Of a stretch of 57,944 nucleotides of DNA, positions 29,348 through 40,200 are shown in pieces (positions within the stretch are counted from its first letter, which is position 1; every line of letters starts with the position of its first letter). This stretch comes from Claveliimonas ammoniilytica (GTDB lineage Bacteria > Bacillota > Clostridia > Lachnospirales > Lachnospiraceae). Under the pieces are notes generated by a model. It made no database searches and had not been told where the DNA came from. It worked only from the letters and a program-made list of their open reading frames with translations. The translations under genes were made by a program, and so were the position numbers. The stretch lies in the NCBI RefSeq assembly GCF_025567415.1, contig NZ_JAOQJV010000015.1:1-57944 (forward strand), given 5' to 3'.

Positions 29348-31940
29348 GAAAAAGATCCGTGGTGTGATCTATCTGCTGCTATGCCTGCTGACCGTATTTG
29401 TCTGCTGGCTCTTTGTGGGACGAAATGGTGTGTTTGGGGCGAAGGTAGACTGGATCAGCCAGCACAGCGTGATTCCGGATTATTTCAGACAACAGTTCTA
29501 TGATACAGGAGAACTGTTTCCGGAGTTTGCGGCCAATCTTGGCGGTGGACAGAATATTTATAATTTTTCCTATTATGGCTTGTACAGTCCGGTAATCCTG
29601 TTGTCCTATCTGCTGCCTTTTGTTAAAATGAGCGATTATATAATCGCAGTCAGCATTGCAGGGATCGCGGTATCTGTGTGCCTTCTGTATTACTGGCTTG
29701 GCAGACGCGGATTTCCGGAAGAGATAAGACTTGGCGTAGCACTGATGTATATGCTGGCAGGTCCTGTGATCTATCAGTCCTGTCATCAGGTGATGTTTGT
29801 CAACTATATGCCGTTCCTTTATATGTCACTGATCGGGGTGGATCGGTATTTCGATAAGAAACGAGCGGATCTGTATCTGATCAGTGTATTTCTGATGATC
29901 ATGACCAGCTTTTATTTCAGCATTGGCGGTATGCTGGCACTGGTGCTCTATGGTGTGTACCGGTATTTGGAAATCACACCGAAGTTCCGGGTACCTGCAT
30001 TTTTGCAAGATGGAGTTCGCTTTGTGATGCCAATGCTTGCAGCTGTATGTATGAGTGGTATTCTGCTGGTGCCGACGGCAAGAGCACTTTTCGGAAGAAA
30101 GCAGGAAGCAGCCGGCATGAAGATCGGGGAGCTTTTGACACCGCAGTTCCCGCCGCTTCGTGTAGCGTATGGAACTTATGGACTGGGACTTACCACTCTT
30201 GCAATTACCGTATTAATTGTCGGACTTACTTACCGAAAATGGAGTGAGCGTGTACTTTCCTGGGGCTGTATGCTGGTTATTAGCCTGCCGGTATTTGCAT
30301 GGCTTCTGAATGGCGGATTATATATAAGAGATAAGGCTGTGATTCCATTTTTACCGCTGATCTGCTATCTGATCGCGTTATATCTTTGGAAGAATAAGAA
30401 ACATGAGATTTCGCTGTCGGTTAATCTGGTTGCCGCAGTACTTACGCTAGCTGTGATTATGTATAGCTATTATGGCAACAATGCAACGATTTCGTATAAA
30501 ATGCAGTGGCAGTTGCTCATGTTGGATGGAATGATCGCATTGATATCCATTGCTGTATTCTGTTGGAAACGCAGGATAGCGGTACTGATCGTTCCGCCAT
30601 TGATCTGTCTGACACTGTTTGAAGGTGTGTCTAATGCGTACAGCAGTGAATTGATCGAACCCGCAGAGTATGCAAAAGTGACAGACAGCAGGATTGGAGA
30701 TACCGTGAATGATATTCTGCAGCATGATTCTTCCTTTTATCGGATCGAACAGATGGGGAAAGATACGGAAAATGCCGCAGATCTGAACCGGGTCTGGGCA
30801 TCCGAACAGTGGGTGTCATCCCTTTATTCTTCCGCGTATAATACGGATTATCAGAATTTTCGCAAGGATACGTTTGAATTGGAACAGCCATACCGCAATG
30901 ATCTGATGCAGAGTGTGGCGAAGAATCCATTATATCAGCGATTTATGGGTGTAAAGTATCAGATCAGACAGAAAAAGGACGGAACACCGATCGTAACAGA
31001 AAATGCGGGCGTGGCACCGATTGCCTATGCCACAGACCGTGTGATGACGGAGGAAGAGTATCAGACGCTTGCATTTCCATATAACCAGACTGCGCTGATG
31101 AATTACGCTGTAGTAAATGCAAACAGTACAGATAATGCGGAGTCAGCTGCGGATGATCAGGGATGCAAGAGTCTGGTTGAAGCTACGGCAGAAAAAAGTA
31201 CATTTACGATTCCGGATATGAATACAAAGCAGATGAAGATATCAACGGATGCAGATGGTAACATTGAGATTAAGGCAAAGAATAAAACTTCGGTAAATGT
31301 ATCTGTGCCGGCGGAGACATCGGTATATAGTGAAGCGACAGACTATAATCTATATCTTCAGTTTCAGGTGGACAATTACAGACCGAATCATGATGTGGCA
31401 ATCTGGGTAAATGGAATCCGTAATAAGCTGAGTTCCGAAAGTCACTTATATTATAATGGAAATACGACATTTACCTATGTGATGACACTTCCGTCAGACC
31501 AGACTGATCTGAAGATAACCTTTGGAGCAGGGGAATATGAACTGACAGGAGTACAGTGTTATATAGGATCCGCAAGTGCGTACACGGAAGATATGGAAGA
31601 AGGTCAGAATCTGTATCAGTCTGCATTTCAGGTGGACAGGGATGATACAAAAGGCAATACGATCGCAGGTAAGATCGATGTACAGAATACCGGATATTTT
31701 ATTACGTCGATCCCATATGATAAGAACTTTACCATCTATGTGGATGGGAAACAGGCAGTGCCTAAAAAGGTGAACACAGCATTTCTGGGATTTCCTATAG
31801 AATCCGGCGAACACAGTGTTGTGATCATATATCACGCTTCCGGTGTGGCAGCAGGCAAATTCTTAAGTCTTGTGGGACTTTTGATGATGGCAGTTATTTT
31901 TTTAATAGAGAAGAGACAGACAAAAAGGGGGACTTACTAA
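29328..31940 (+). CDS. YfhO-family membrane glycosyltransferase (GT-C fold)
   Basis: 870 residues from ATG 29328 (GAAGGAG upstream; the frame is open further upstream inside the GT2 gene but without a start signal). One N-terminal helix, then a large extracellular loop with a conserved acidic start (QHSVIPDYFRQQFYDTGELFPEF), about 12 more helices to residue ~440, a long extracellular domain, and a final helix (FLSLVGLLMMAVIFLI). This is the YfhO (PF09586-type) pattern. With a CsbB-like partner it glycosylates a cell-envelope polymer such as lipoteichoic acid. A GtcA-type flippase is not present nearby. Confidence 0.85.
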   Translation: MQIIKGKKKIRGVIYLLLCLLTVFVCWLFVGRNGVFGAKVDWISQHSVIPDYFRQQFYDTGELFPEFAANLGGGQNIYNFSYYGLYSPVILLSYLLPFVKMSDYIIAVSIAGIAVSVCLLYYWLGRRGFPEEIRLGVALMYMLAGPVIYQSCHQVMFVNYMPFLYMSLIGVDRYFDKKRADLYLISVFLMIMTSFYFSIGGMLALVLYGVYRYLEITPKFRVPAFLQDGVRFVMPMLAAVCMSGILLVPTARALFGRKQEAAGMKIGELLTPQFPPLRVAYGTYGLGLTTLAITVLIVGLTYRKWSERVLSWGCMLVISLPVFAWLLNGGLYIRDKAVIPFLPLICYLIALYLWKNKKHEISLSVNLVAAVLTLAVIMYSYYGNNATISYKMQWQLLMLDGMIALISIAVFCWKRRIAVLIVPPLICLTLFEGVSNAYSSELIEPAEYAKVTDSRIGDTVNDILQHDSSFYRIEQMGKDTENAADLNRVWASEQWVSSLYSSAYNTDYQNFRKDTFELEQPYRNDLMQSVAKNPLYQRFMGVKYQIRQKKDGTPIVTENAGVAPIAYATDRVMTEEEYQTLAFPYNQTALMNYAVVNANSTDNAESAADDQGCKSLVEATAEKSTFTIPDMNTKQMKISTDADGNIEIKAKNKTSVNVSVPAETSVYSEATDYNLYLQFQVDNYRPNHDVAIWVNGIRNKLSSESHLYYNGNTTFTYVMTLPSDQTDLKITFGAGEYELTGVQCYIGSASAYTEDMEEGQNLYQSAFQVDRDDTKGNTIAGKIDVQNTGYFITSIPYDKNFTIYVDGKQAVPKKVNTAFLGFPIESGEHSVVIIYHASGVAAGKFLSLVGLLMMAVIFLIEKRQTKRGTY

Positions 31941-31956
31941 GGTAAGTTCCTTTCTT
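31929..31956 (+). terminator. Terminator after the YfhO gene
   Basis: GGGACTTAC (31929-31937), loop TAAG, GTAAGTTCC (31942-31950), then TTTCTT. The stem includes the stop codon. Confidence 0.75.
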
Positions 31957-32024
31957 CGTATTGAAATGTCTTTCTGGATTTGGCATAATGGATTCATAGA
32001 ATAATCTCTAATGGGGAGGATAAC

Positions 32025-32552
32025 ATGAAGAGACACGTAAGTTTTATTGCAATATTCATGCTGCTGTGCCTGGCATTGACAGGCTGTGGCTCCAAAGCAA
32101 TCGAAGAGGGTACAACTTACCTGGAGGATGGTAACTATAAAAAAGCTGTCACGAAGTTCAAGGAAGCAGTGGACAAAGGACAGGACACCGGAGAGGCATA
32201 CCGCGGCATCGGTATGGCGAAATGGGAACTGGGTGAGTATGAAGCAGCACTCAGTGCATTTCAGTCAGCGTTGGATAATGGTGCGGAGAAGACTGCAGCA
32301 CTGTATAATTTCCTCGGAAGCTGCGAACTGAAGCTGGATAATCCAAAGGAAGCTCTGAATTATTACAATCTGGGGCAGGAATGTGACGATGCTAGCAAGG
32401 AACTGATGCAGGAGATGAAGTATAACGAGATCGTAGCATATGAGGAGCTTGGCAAATGGGAGAATGCCCGGACGAAGCTGAAGGAGTATGTGAAGGATTA
32501 TCCGGACGACGAACGCGGAACGAAAGAAGCAGAATTTCTGGAGACACAATAA
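32025..32552 (+). CDS. TPR lipoprotein
   Basis: 175 residues, GGGGAGG before ATG. A lipoprotein signal peptide with lipobox LTGC (Cys21) is followed by four or so TPR units (GTTYLEDGNYKKAVTKFKEAV, AKWELGEYEAALSAFQSAL, LGSCELKLDNPKEALNYYN, EELGKWENARTKLKEYV). It is anchored to the outer face of the membrane and probably a scaffold. It sits 28 bp before hflX. Confidence 0.88.
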   Translation: MKRHVSFIAIFMLLCLALTGCGSKAIEEGTTYLEDGNYKKAVTKFKEAVDKGQDTGEAYRGIGMAKWELGEYEAALSAFQSALDNGAEKTAALYNFLGSCELKLDNPKEALNYYNLGQECDDASKELMQEMKYNEIVAYEELGKWENARTKLKEYVKDYPDDERGTKEAEFLETQ

Positions 32553-32579
32553 CAGAATTACAGAAGGAACAGAACATAG

Positions 32580-33827
32580 ATGTATGAGACAGAACAGAAA
32601 AAAGAACGGGTAATCCTGGTGGGAATCAGTTTATCCGATGCGGAGGATGTGGATCAATCGTTGGATGAGCTGGAAGAGCTTGCGCGCACTGCCGGAGCGG
32701 AGTGTGTGGGCAGAGTGATCCAGAAGAGAGAACTGATCCATCCGGGAACTTATGTGGGAAAGGGCAAGCTTGACGAGATCAGAGATCTCTTGTGGGAGAC
32801 AGAAGCAGATGGTATTATCTGTGATGACGAGTTGTCGCCGGCACAGATCGGCAATCTGAAGGATGAGCTGCATACGAAGATCATGGACCGAACGCTACTG
32901 ATCCTGGATATCTTTGCCGCGAGAGCATCTACCAATGAAGGTAAGATCCAGGTGGAGCTTGCCCAGTTAAAGTATCGCCAGTCGAGACTTACCGGATATG
33001 GTACATCACTTTCAAGGCTTGGAGGAGGTATCGGTACCAGAGGTCCCGGCGAAAAGAAGCTGGAGATGGACCGGAGACTGATCAAAGGGCGCATTGCCAG
33101 ACTGAACCGTGAGCTTACAGAAGTGAAGAATCACAGACAGGTGGCAAGAGAACAGCGGAAGAAAGAGATGCTTCCGGTTATTGCTATTGTAGGATATACC
33201 AATGCGGGCAAGTCGACGCTTCTGAATTATTTGACGGGAGCGGAAGTGCTGGCAGAGAATAAGCTATTTGCCACACTGGATCCGACGACCAGGGGATATC
33301 AGCTTGGCAGCGGACAGAAGGTGTTGTTTACAGATACGGTTGGATTTATCCGGAAGCTGCCACATCATCTGATTGATGCATTTCGCAGTACACTGGAGGA
33401 AGCAAAGTATGCAGATCTGATCCTGCATGTGGTGGATGCGTCGAATCCACAGATGGATGAGCAGATGCATATTGTATATGAGACGCTGCGGGGACTGGGC
33501 GTACAGGATAAACCGGTGGTCACCGTGTTTAACAAGCAGGATCTGCTGACAGAGCCAGTGATCTTGCGGGATTTTCAGGCGGATGCGACAGTGCCGATCT
33601 CAGCGGCGACAGGAGCGGGGATCGATGCACTGGAGAGCAAGCTGGAAGAGGTGCTCCGGGGACAGAAAGCGTTGGTAGAGTATACATTTCCATATAAAGA
33701 CGCAGCGAAGATCCAGCTGATCCGCAAGTACGGAGAGCTTCTCAGAGAAGAATATCTGGAAGACGGCATTGCTGTAGAAGCCTATGTGCCGGTTCCGATA
33801 TATGGAAAAATATTTGCAGATTCATAG
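32580..33827 (+). CDS. hflX: Ribosome-associated GTPase HflX
   Basis: 415 residues. The N-terminal HflX domain has HPGTYVGKGKLDEI and FAARASTNEGKIQVELAQLKYRQSRL, then the glycine-rich GGGIGTRGPGEKKLE. The G domain has GYTNAGKSTLLN (G1), DTVGF (G3) and NKQD (G4). It rescues or splits stalled ribosomes under stress. The 3' end overlaps the frame of, but not the true start of, addB. Confidence 0.95.
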   Translation: MYETEQKKERVILVGISLSDAEDVDQSLDELEELARTAGAECVGRVIQKRELIHPGTYVGKGKLDEIRDLLWETEADGIICDDELSPAQIGNLKDELHTKIMDRTLLILDIFAARASTNEGKIQVELAQLKYRQSRLTGYGTSLSRLGGGIGTRGPGEKKLEMDRRLIKGRIARLNRELTEVKNHRQVAREQRKKEMLPVIAIVGYTNAGKSTLLNYLTGAEVLAENKLFATLDPTTRGYQLGSGQKVLFTDTVGFIRKLPHHLIDAFRSTLEEAKYADLILHVVDASNPQMDEQMHIVYETLRGLGVQDKPVVTVFNKQDLLTEPVILRDFQADATVPISAATGAGIDALESKLEEVLRGQKALVEYTFPYKDAAKIQLIRKYGELLREEYLEDGIAVEAYVPVPIYGKIFADS

Positions 33828-33876
33828 CCTGGAAGGATTGGCTGACAGATTTCAAGACAGATGCCGGGAGGAGTAT

Positions 33877-36800
33877 ATGGCATTACAATTTGTATTTGGG
33901 GGTTCCGGTTCCGGAAAGTCCCACTATTTATATCAGAGAATTATACAGGAGGCAGGGGAACACCCTGCCCTTAATTACATGGTCCTGGTGCCGGAGCAGT
34001 TTACGATGCAGACGCAGAAGGACCTTGTTTTGATGAACGAGAAAAAGGGCATTATGAATATCGATGTGTTGAGTTTCGGACGACTGGCATATCGGATTTT
34101 TGAAGAGACAGGGAAAGGAAATACGCCTGTGCTGGACGATGAGGGCAAGAACCTGATCTTGCGCAAGATTGCCGGAGACATCGAACCGGAGCTGCTTGTG
34201 CTGAAAGGCAACATGAAGCGTCTCGGCTATATCAGTGAGGTGAAGTCGGTTCTGTCGGAGTTCGACCAGTATGATATCGGGGAAGAAGAACTGGACTGCG
34301 TGATGAAGCGGGTAGGAGAAGAATCTTATCTGTATTATAAGTTAAAGGATATGAGTCTTATATATAAGAAGTTTCGGGAATATCTCCAGGACAGATATAT
34401 TACCAAAGAGGAAATTCTGGATGTGCTGTGCAGAACAGTGCCAGAATCGGAACTGCTGAAGCGGAGTGTGGTCGTGCTGGATGGATTTACCGGATTTACT
34501 CCGGTGCAGAACAGACTGCTTGCGGAGCTTATGAAGCTTGCCAGAAATGTGATCGTGACAGTAACCATTGATGACAGAGAAGATCCTTACCGTTATACGG
34601 ATGCCTGCCAGATGTTTGGGATGAGTAAGCATACGGTGACAACACTGACGAGGATTGCCAGAGCGTGCGGTGTGGAGCAGACAGAACCGGTATGGCTCAA
34701 AAAGAGACCGTTTTACCGTTTTCGGAAAAGCGAGGCACTTGCCTTTTTGGAGGAGCATCTTTTCCGTTATTCGGGCAGATATTATATCGGGAAGCCGGAC
34801 ACGATCGCGATTCATGAGACCAGAACACCAAAAGAAGAAGCCTATGCGGCAGCTGCGCAGATCCGCAGGCTTGTGCGGGAAGAGGGCATGCGTTACCGGG
34901 AGATTGGTGTAGTGGCAACGGATCTTAATGGCTATGGCGATTATCTGGAAGAAGCATTTGCCAAATACAGGATTCCGGTATTTATGGATTATAAGCGGAG
35001 TATTCTGCTGAATTCTTTTGTGGAGTATGTGCGAAGCATTTTGAATATGGCGGAGCAGAGCTTTACTTATGAAAGCGTGTTTCGCTTCTTAAGAGCAGGT
35101 TATGGACCGTTTACAGATGACGAGGTGGATGAGCTGGAGAATTACTGTCTGGCACTTGGTATCCGTGGGTATAAAAACTGGCAGCAGCGATGGGTGCGCA
35201 AAGGTGCAGATGTGACAGAGGACGAACTGGAGCATCTGAATCACCTTCGGGTGAAACTGGTGGAGCTGGTGGACGGTCTGCTTTTTGTACTGCGGCAGCG
35301 GAAGAAAACGGTGCGTGATATTACCGAGGCACTTTATCGTTTTCTGGAAGAGCAGGAACTGCAGCAGGAATTAAAACGGCAGGAGGATGCATTCACGGAA
35401 GAGGGAGAACTTGCGCTTGCCAGAGAATATGCACAGGTATATAGTGCTTTGATTGGTCTCTTCGACAAATTTGTAGAGCTTTTGGGAGACGAACCGGTAA
35501 CATTAAAGGAATACGTGGAGCTTCTGGATGCCGGACTGAATGAGATTAAGATTGGTGTAATTCCGCCGGGATTGGATCAGGTGATCGCCGGGGATGTACA
35601 GCGAACCAGATTAAAAGATATCCGTGTACTGCTGATGCTTGGAGTCAATGATTCGCTGCTTCCGGGCAATCTGATGAGGACAGGACTGTTAAGTGAACAG
35701 GACAGAGCGCAGTTTGAGCAGGAAAATCTCTCACTCACACCGGGTGGAAGAGAACAGGCATATATTCAGAAATTTTATCTGTATCTGAATCTGACCAAAC
35801 CGGAAGAGGAACTGCATTTGTTTTACAGCAGATCGGGAGCAGATGGCAAAGCAAAGCGTCCGGCGTATTTGATCGGTGAGATCCGCAGATTATTCCCGGA
35901 TGCGCCGGTGATCGATGAGGCGTCAAAGCCGTTAACTGAGCAGGAGCTGACGCCGGAGATCGGACTGCAGGCACTGATCCGGGGACTCCGCATGCAGAGT
36001 GATGCAGGCGGCAGCAGCTGGATGGAACTTTATAACTGGTATAAGAAGCATTCCGAATGGGCAGAGAAGATCGGAGATCTTCTGGATGCGTCATTTTATT
36101 CTTATCATCCGAAACAGATCAGTGAGGAAGCTGCAAAGCTCCTTTACGGTACGCATTTCCAGAACAGTATTTCCCGAATGGAGAAATTCTCTGCCTGTGC
36201 ATTTGCACATTTTCTGACGTACGGACTGCGTTTGAAGGAACGGAAAGAATATGAGTTCCAGCCGCTGGATCTGGGAAATGTCTTTCACAGTGCGATGGAG
36301 CGCTATTCCGAAAAAGCAGAAAAAGAAGGCGGATGGACGAAGATAGAAGAAGAGAAGCGGCAGCAGCTGGTGCGGGAGAGTCTGGATGAATCCATTGCCG
36401 ATTACGGTAATTCTGTACTGTACAGTTCTGCCAGAAATGAATACATGATCACAAGACTTGACCGTCTGCTGAACCGCACGGTCTGGGCACTTACCGAACA
36501 GTTAGCCAGGGGTGATTTTGAGCCGTCGGCATATGAGATGTCCTTTGGCAGCGGCAAGATCGACCGGATTGATGTGTGTGAGACACAGGATGAAGTCTAT
36601 GTGAAGGTTATCGATTATAAGACCGGACAGAAGGGATTCGATGTGTCAGCACTTTATTATGGATTGCAGTTACAGCTGATGGTATATATGAATGCGGCAA
36701 CCGACCGTATGAAGAAACGATATCCGGGTAAACAGGTGATCCCGTCGGGCGTATTTTATTACCGTATGAAGGATCCGCTGTTAGAGAAAAATGGTAAAGC

Positions 36801-37296
36801 AGATCTTGAAAAAAGGCTTCTGAAGGAATTGCGCCCGGACGGCGTGGTGAATCTGGAGCAGAACAGTCTGGAACATCTGGAAAGGGATCGTACAGGAGAT
36901 TCATTGGCTGTGCCGGTGAAGTTTAATAATGACGGAAGCCTTGCTAAAGTATCCAGAGCGGTCAGACAGGAAGAATTCCACACCATGATGGAGTATGCGG
37001 ATCAGAAAGCGGCAGAGATCAGACAGCAGATTGTCCGGGGTGAGGTGGCAGTGCAGCCATATCGCCAGGGTCAAAATTATGGGTGCAAGCAGTGTATTTA
37101 TCAGCAGATCTGTGGATTTGATCCGCAGCTTGACGGCTATGAATATCTGGACAGAAAGAAGCTGACGCGCGAGGAAGCGGTTGCAAAAATGCAGAGTGCA
37201 GTATCAGGAGAAACAGGAAAGGCATCGGATGCTTTTAACAGAAAGGAGGATACGCCATGGGAGTCCAATGGACCGAAGAACAGCGGCAGGTCATAG
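33877..37296 (+). CDS. addB: ATP-dependent helicase/nuclease subunit B
   Basis: ATG 33877 follows GGGAGGAG; the frame is open back to 33784 inside hflX but without a start signal. 1139 residues. N-terminal Walker A GGSGSGKSHYLY, and C-terminal RecB-type nuclease with YKTGQKGFD. Iron-sulphur cysteines (FSACAFAHFL and CKQCIYQQIC) bracket the nuclease domain, as in AddB. With AddA it processes double-strand breaks for RecA. It overlaps addA by 40 bp. Confidence 0.95.
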   Translation: MALQFVFGGSGSGKSHYLYQRIIQEAGEHPALNYMVLVPEQFTMQTQKDLVLMNEKKGIMNIDVLSFGRLAYRIFEETGKGNTPVLDDEGKNLILRKIAGDIEPELLVLKGNMKRLGYISEVKSVLSEFDQYDIGEEELDCVMKRVGEESYLYYKLKDMSLIYKKFREYLQDRYITKEEILDVLCRTVPESELLKRSVVVLDGFTGFTPVQNRLLAELMKLARNVIVTVTIDDREDPYRYTDACQMFGMSKHTVTTLTRIARACGVEQTEPVWLKKRPFYRFRKSEALAFLEEHLFRYSGRYYIGKPDTIAIHETRTPKEEAYAAAAQIRRLVREEGMRYREIGVVATDLNGYGDYLEEAFAKYRIPVFMDYKRSILLNSFVEYVRSILNMAEQSFTYESVFRFLRAGYGPFTDDEVDELENYCLALGIRGYKNWQQRWVRKGADVTEDELEHLNHLRVKLVELVDGLLFVLRQRKKTVRDITEALYRFLEEQELQQELKRQEDAFTEEGELALAREYAQVYSALIGLFDKFVELLGDEPVTLKEYVELLDAGLNEIKIGVIPPGLDQVIAGDVQRTRLKDIRVLLMLGVNDSLLPGNLMRTGLLSEQDRAQFEQENLSLTPGGREQAYIQKFYLYLNLTKPEEELHLFYSRSGADGKAKRPAYLIGEIRRLFPDAPVIDEASKPLTEQELTPEIGLQALIRGLRMQSDAGGSSWMELYNWYKKHSEWAEKIGDLLDASFYSYHPKQISEEAAKLLYGTHFQNSISRMEKFSACAFAHFLTYGLRLKERKEYEFQPLDLGNVFHSAMERYSEKAEKEGGWTKIEEEKRQQLVRESLDESIADYGNSVLYSSARNEYMITRLDRLLNRTVWALTEQLARGDFEPSAYEMSFGSGKIDRIDVCETQDEVYVKVIDYKTGQKGFDVSALYYGLQLQLMVYMNAATDRMKKRYPGKQVIPSGVFYYRMKDPLLEKNGKADLEKRLLKELRPDGVVNLEQNSLEHLERDRTGDSLAVPVKFNNDGSLAKVSRAVRQEEFHTMMEYADQKAAEIRQQIVRGEVAVQPYRQGQNYGCKQCIYQQICGFDPQLDGYEYLDRKKLTREEAVAKMQSAVSGETGKASDAFNRKEDTPWESNGPKNSGRS

Positions 37297-40200
37297 AGCT
37301 TGGCGGGCGTAATATTCTGGTGTCGGCGGCAGCTGGCTCCGGAAAAACAGCAGTGCTGGTGGAGCGAATCATTACCATGCTTACCAGAAAAGAGAATCCT
37401 GTGGATGTAGACCGGCTGCTGATCGTGACATTTACCGAGGCAGCAGCGGCAGAGATGAAAGAGCGTATCCGACAGGCAATTGAAGATCAGGCAGAGAAGC
37501 GGCCGGAGGATGAGAATCTGAACCGGCAGGCGACATTGATCCACAGCGCGCAGATTACGACGATCCATAGTTTCTGTTTATCCGTAATCAGAGAGCATTT
37601 TCATACCATTGATCTGGATCCGGCATTTCGGATTGGCGAAGAGGGAGAATTAAAGCTTCTGCGCGGTGAAGTGATGCAGGAAATGTTAGAACAGTATTAT
37701 GAAGAAGCAGATCCGGAGTTCCTGAATCTGGTAGAAAGCTACGGAGGAAGCCGTGATGATAAGAAGATTGAGGAGCTGATCGAGTGTCTGTATGAATTTT
37801 CACGCAGTTATCCGGAACCGGACAGATGGCTGGCAGAATGTGTACATGCATATGAAGTAGAGAATATGGAAGAACTGCAGGCGACAGTGTACTATCAGGC
37901 AATGCAGAAAAATATGGCGGGGTATATGGCAGGAGCAAGGGAGCTCTTGCAGCAGGGACTTACTGTATGTGTGGCACCAGATGGACCGCAGATGTATATG
38001 GATGCGCTGGAAGATGACCTGCGTCAGATCGAACGATTGGAACAGGCAGAAGGATACGAAGAGACTTACGAAGCCATCCAGCGGATTAATTGGAAACGTC
38101 TTGCTTCGAACCGCAAGAATCAGGCTTCGGAAGAGAAAGCGAATTTCGTGAAACGAGTGCGGGATAGCGTCAAGGACATGATAAAAGACCTGAAGTCGTT
38201 GTATTATGAATTACCGGGAGAGGATGTGCTGGAAGAAATCGGACGGTGCAGACCTTATATGCAGATGCTGGCGCGTCTGACAACTGACTTTTCGCAGCGT
38301 TTTGAAGAGATAAAACGTTCCCGTAATATGATTGACTTCGATGATATGGAGCAGTATGCCATGCGGATTCTTACCCGCGAAGAGGATGGCAGACTTGTGC
38401 CATCCAAGGTGGCGGAGGAATATCAGAAGCAGTTCTATGAGATCATGATTGATGAATATCAGGACAGTAACCTGATTCAGGAAACGATCCTGACCAGTGT
38501 GTCCGGTAAATGGTCGGGCAGGAATAATATCTTTATGGTAGGTGATGTGAAGCAGAGCATCTACCGATTTCGTCTGTCCAGACCGGAATTATTTATGGAG
38601 AAATACGATTCTTATACATTGACGGATGGACCGGAGCAGAGAATTGATCTGCATAAGAATTTTCGGAGCAGGAAAGAAGTGCTGACCGGAGCCAATGACA
38701 TTTTCCGGCAGATCATGATCAGGGATCTGGGCGGTGTAGAATACGATGACCGGGCAGCATTATATCCGGGGGCAAGTTATCCTGAAATATCAGATTCCCA
38801 GGCAGACAATACCCCGGAGCTGATTCTTGTGGATACCGAGGATGATGCGGAATCCGGTGCAGATGTAGAGAAGCTGTCGAATCGTGAAAAGGAAGCATCG
38901 GTGATCGCGGGACGGATTCATGAACTGATCCGTCATCAGATGGTGAAGGATAAGAAGACAGAGCAGATGCGACCGGCAGAGTTCCGGGACATCGTGATCC
39001 TGACACGTAGTATGAAGGGATATGCGGATGTCTATATGGAAGTTCTGAAAAAAGAGGGAATCCCGGTGTACGCCGGTTCCAGTGAAGGTTATTTCGAGAC
39101 CAGAGAGATTGGAGTGCTGTTAGATTACCTCAGAATCCTGAATAATAAACGGCAGGATGTACCGTTAGCATCTGTTTTGCGGTCGATATTCGGTCATATG
39201 ACGGATGAAGAACTTGCCCGGATTAAGGGAAGCTACAGGGACAAGCCGTTCCATCAGGCGGTAAACTGTTATGCAAAAGAAGGGTCAGATGAAGTTATAA
39301 AAAGTAAACTGGTGACATGTCTGGATCAGATGGAACATTTTCGCAGAATGATCCCTTACACGGCACTTCACAGGCTGCTGGATAAGATCATGCAGGAGAC
39401 CGGTTACCGCGATTATATCTCTGCGCTTCCGGCAGGGGAGCAGAGAGCAGCCAATCTGGATATGTTACTGGAGAAAGCGAGAACCTTTGAGAGTAGCAGC
39501 TATAAAGGCGTATTTCATTTTATACGGTACGTAGAACAGCTTCAGAAATACGAGATTGATTACGGGGAAGCCAACACGGCAGATGAACAGTCTAATACCG
39601 TGCGGCTCATGAGTATTCACAAAAGTAAGGGATTGGAATTCCCGATTGTCATTGTGGCAGGTATGGGAAAGAAATTTAACCGGCAGGACAGCCAGGGGGA
39701 TGTGCTGATGCATGCCTCTCTTGGGATCGGACTGGAAAGCGTGGATCTTGAGACGCGTACCAAATGTCCAACACTGATCAGAAATGTGATTGCCAGGGAA
39801 GAGGTGTTGGAGAGCATGGGAGAAGAGCTTCGCGTGCTCTATGTGGCACTGACCCGGGCGAAAGAGAAGCTGATCGTGACCGGTACACTGAAAGACCCGG
39901 AGGCAAAGGTTCGTGAGGCAATGAATCAGGCCTTATATCATAAGGAAAATATGGCGGCTCATCCGGTTCCGATGAGCTTTGGACAGCTTGCGGGGGCGAA
40001 ACGTTATCTGGACTGGATACTTCCGGCGGTGGCAGGAAGAGGAGAGAATAGTCCATTTCGTGTCCAGATCGTGGATATGTCCCGGGTGCGAGGAATGCAG
40101 GTGGAAGAGACTGCGGAACAGATGGTGACACGTCAGGCACTGGAAGAGTGGAATGTGGAAGAAGTCTACGATGAGAAGATGCAGGAGCGTCTGAAACAGC

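Noticed and set aside
28391..31940. GT2/YfhO pair as cargo of the mobile element
   Set aside because: Both genes lie outside the right att repeat, and their likely regulator lies outside the left one, so they are host genes.
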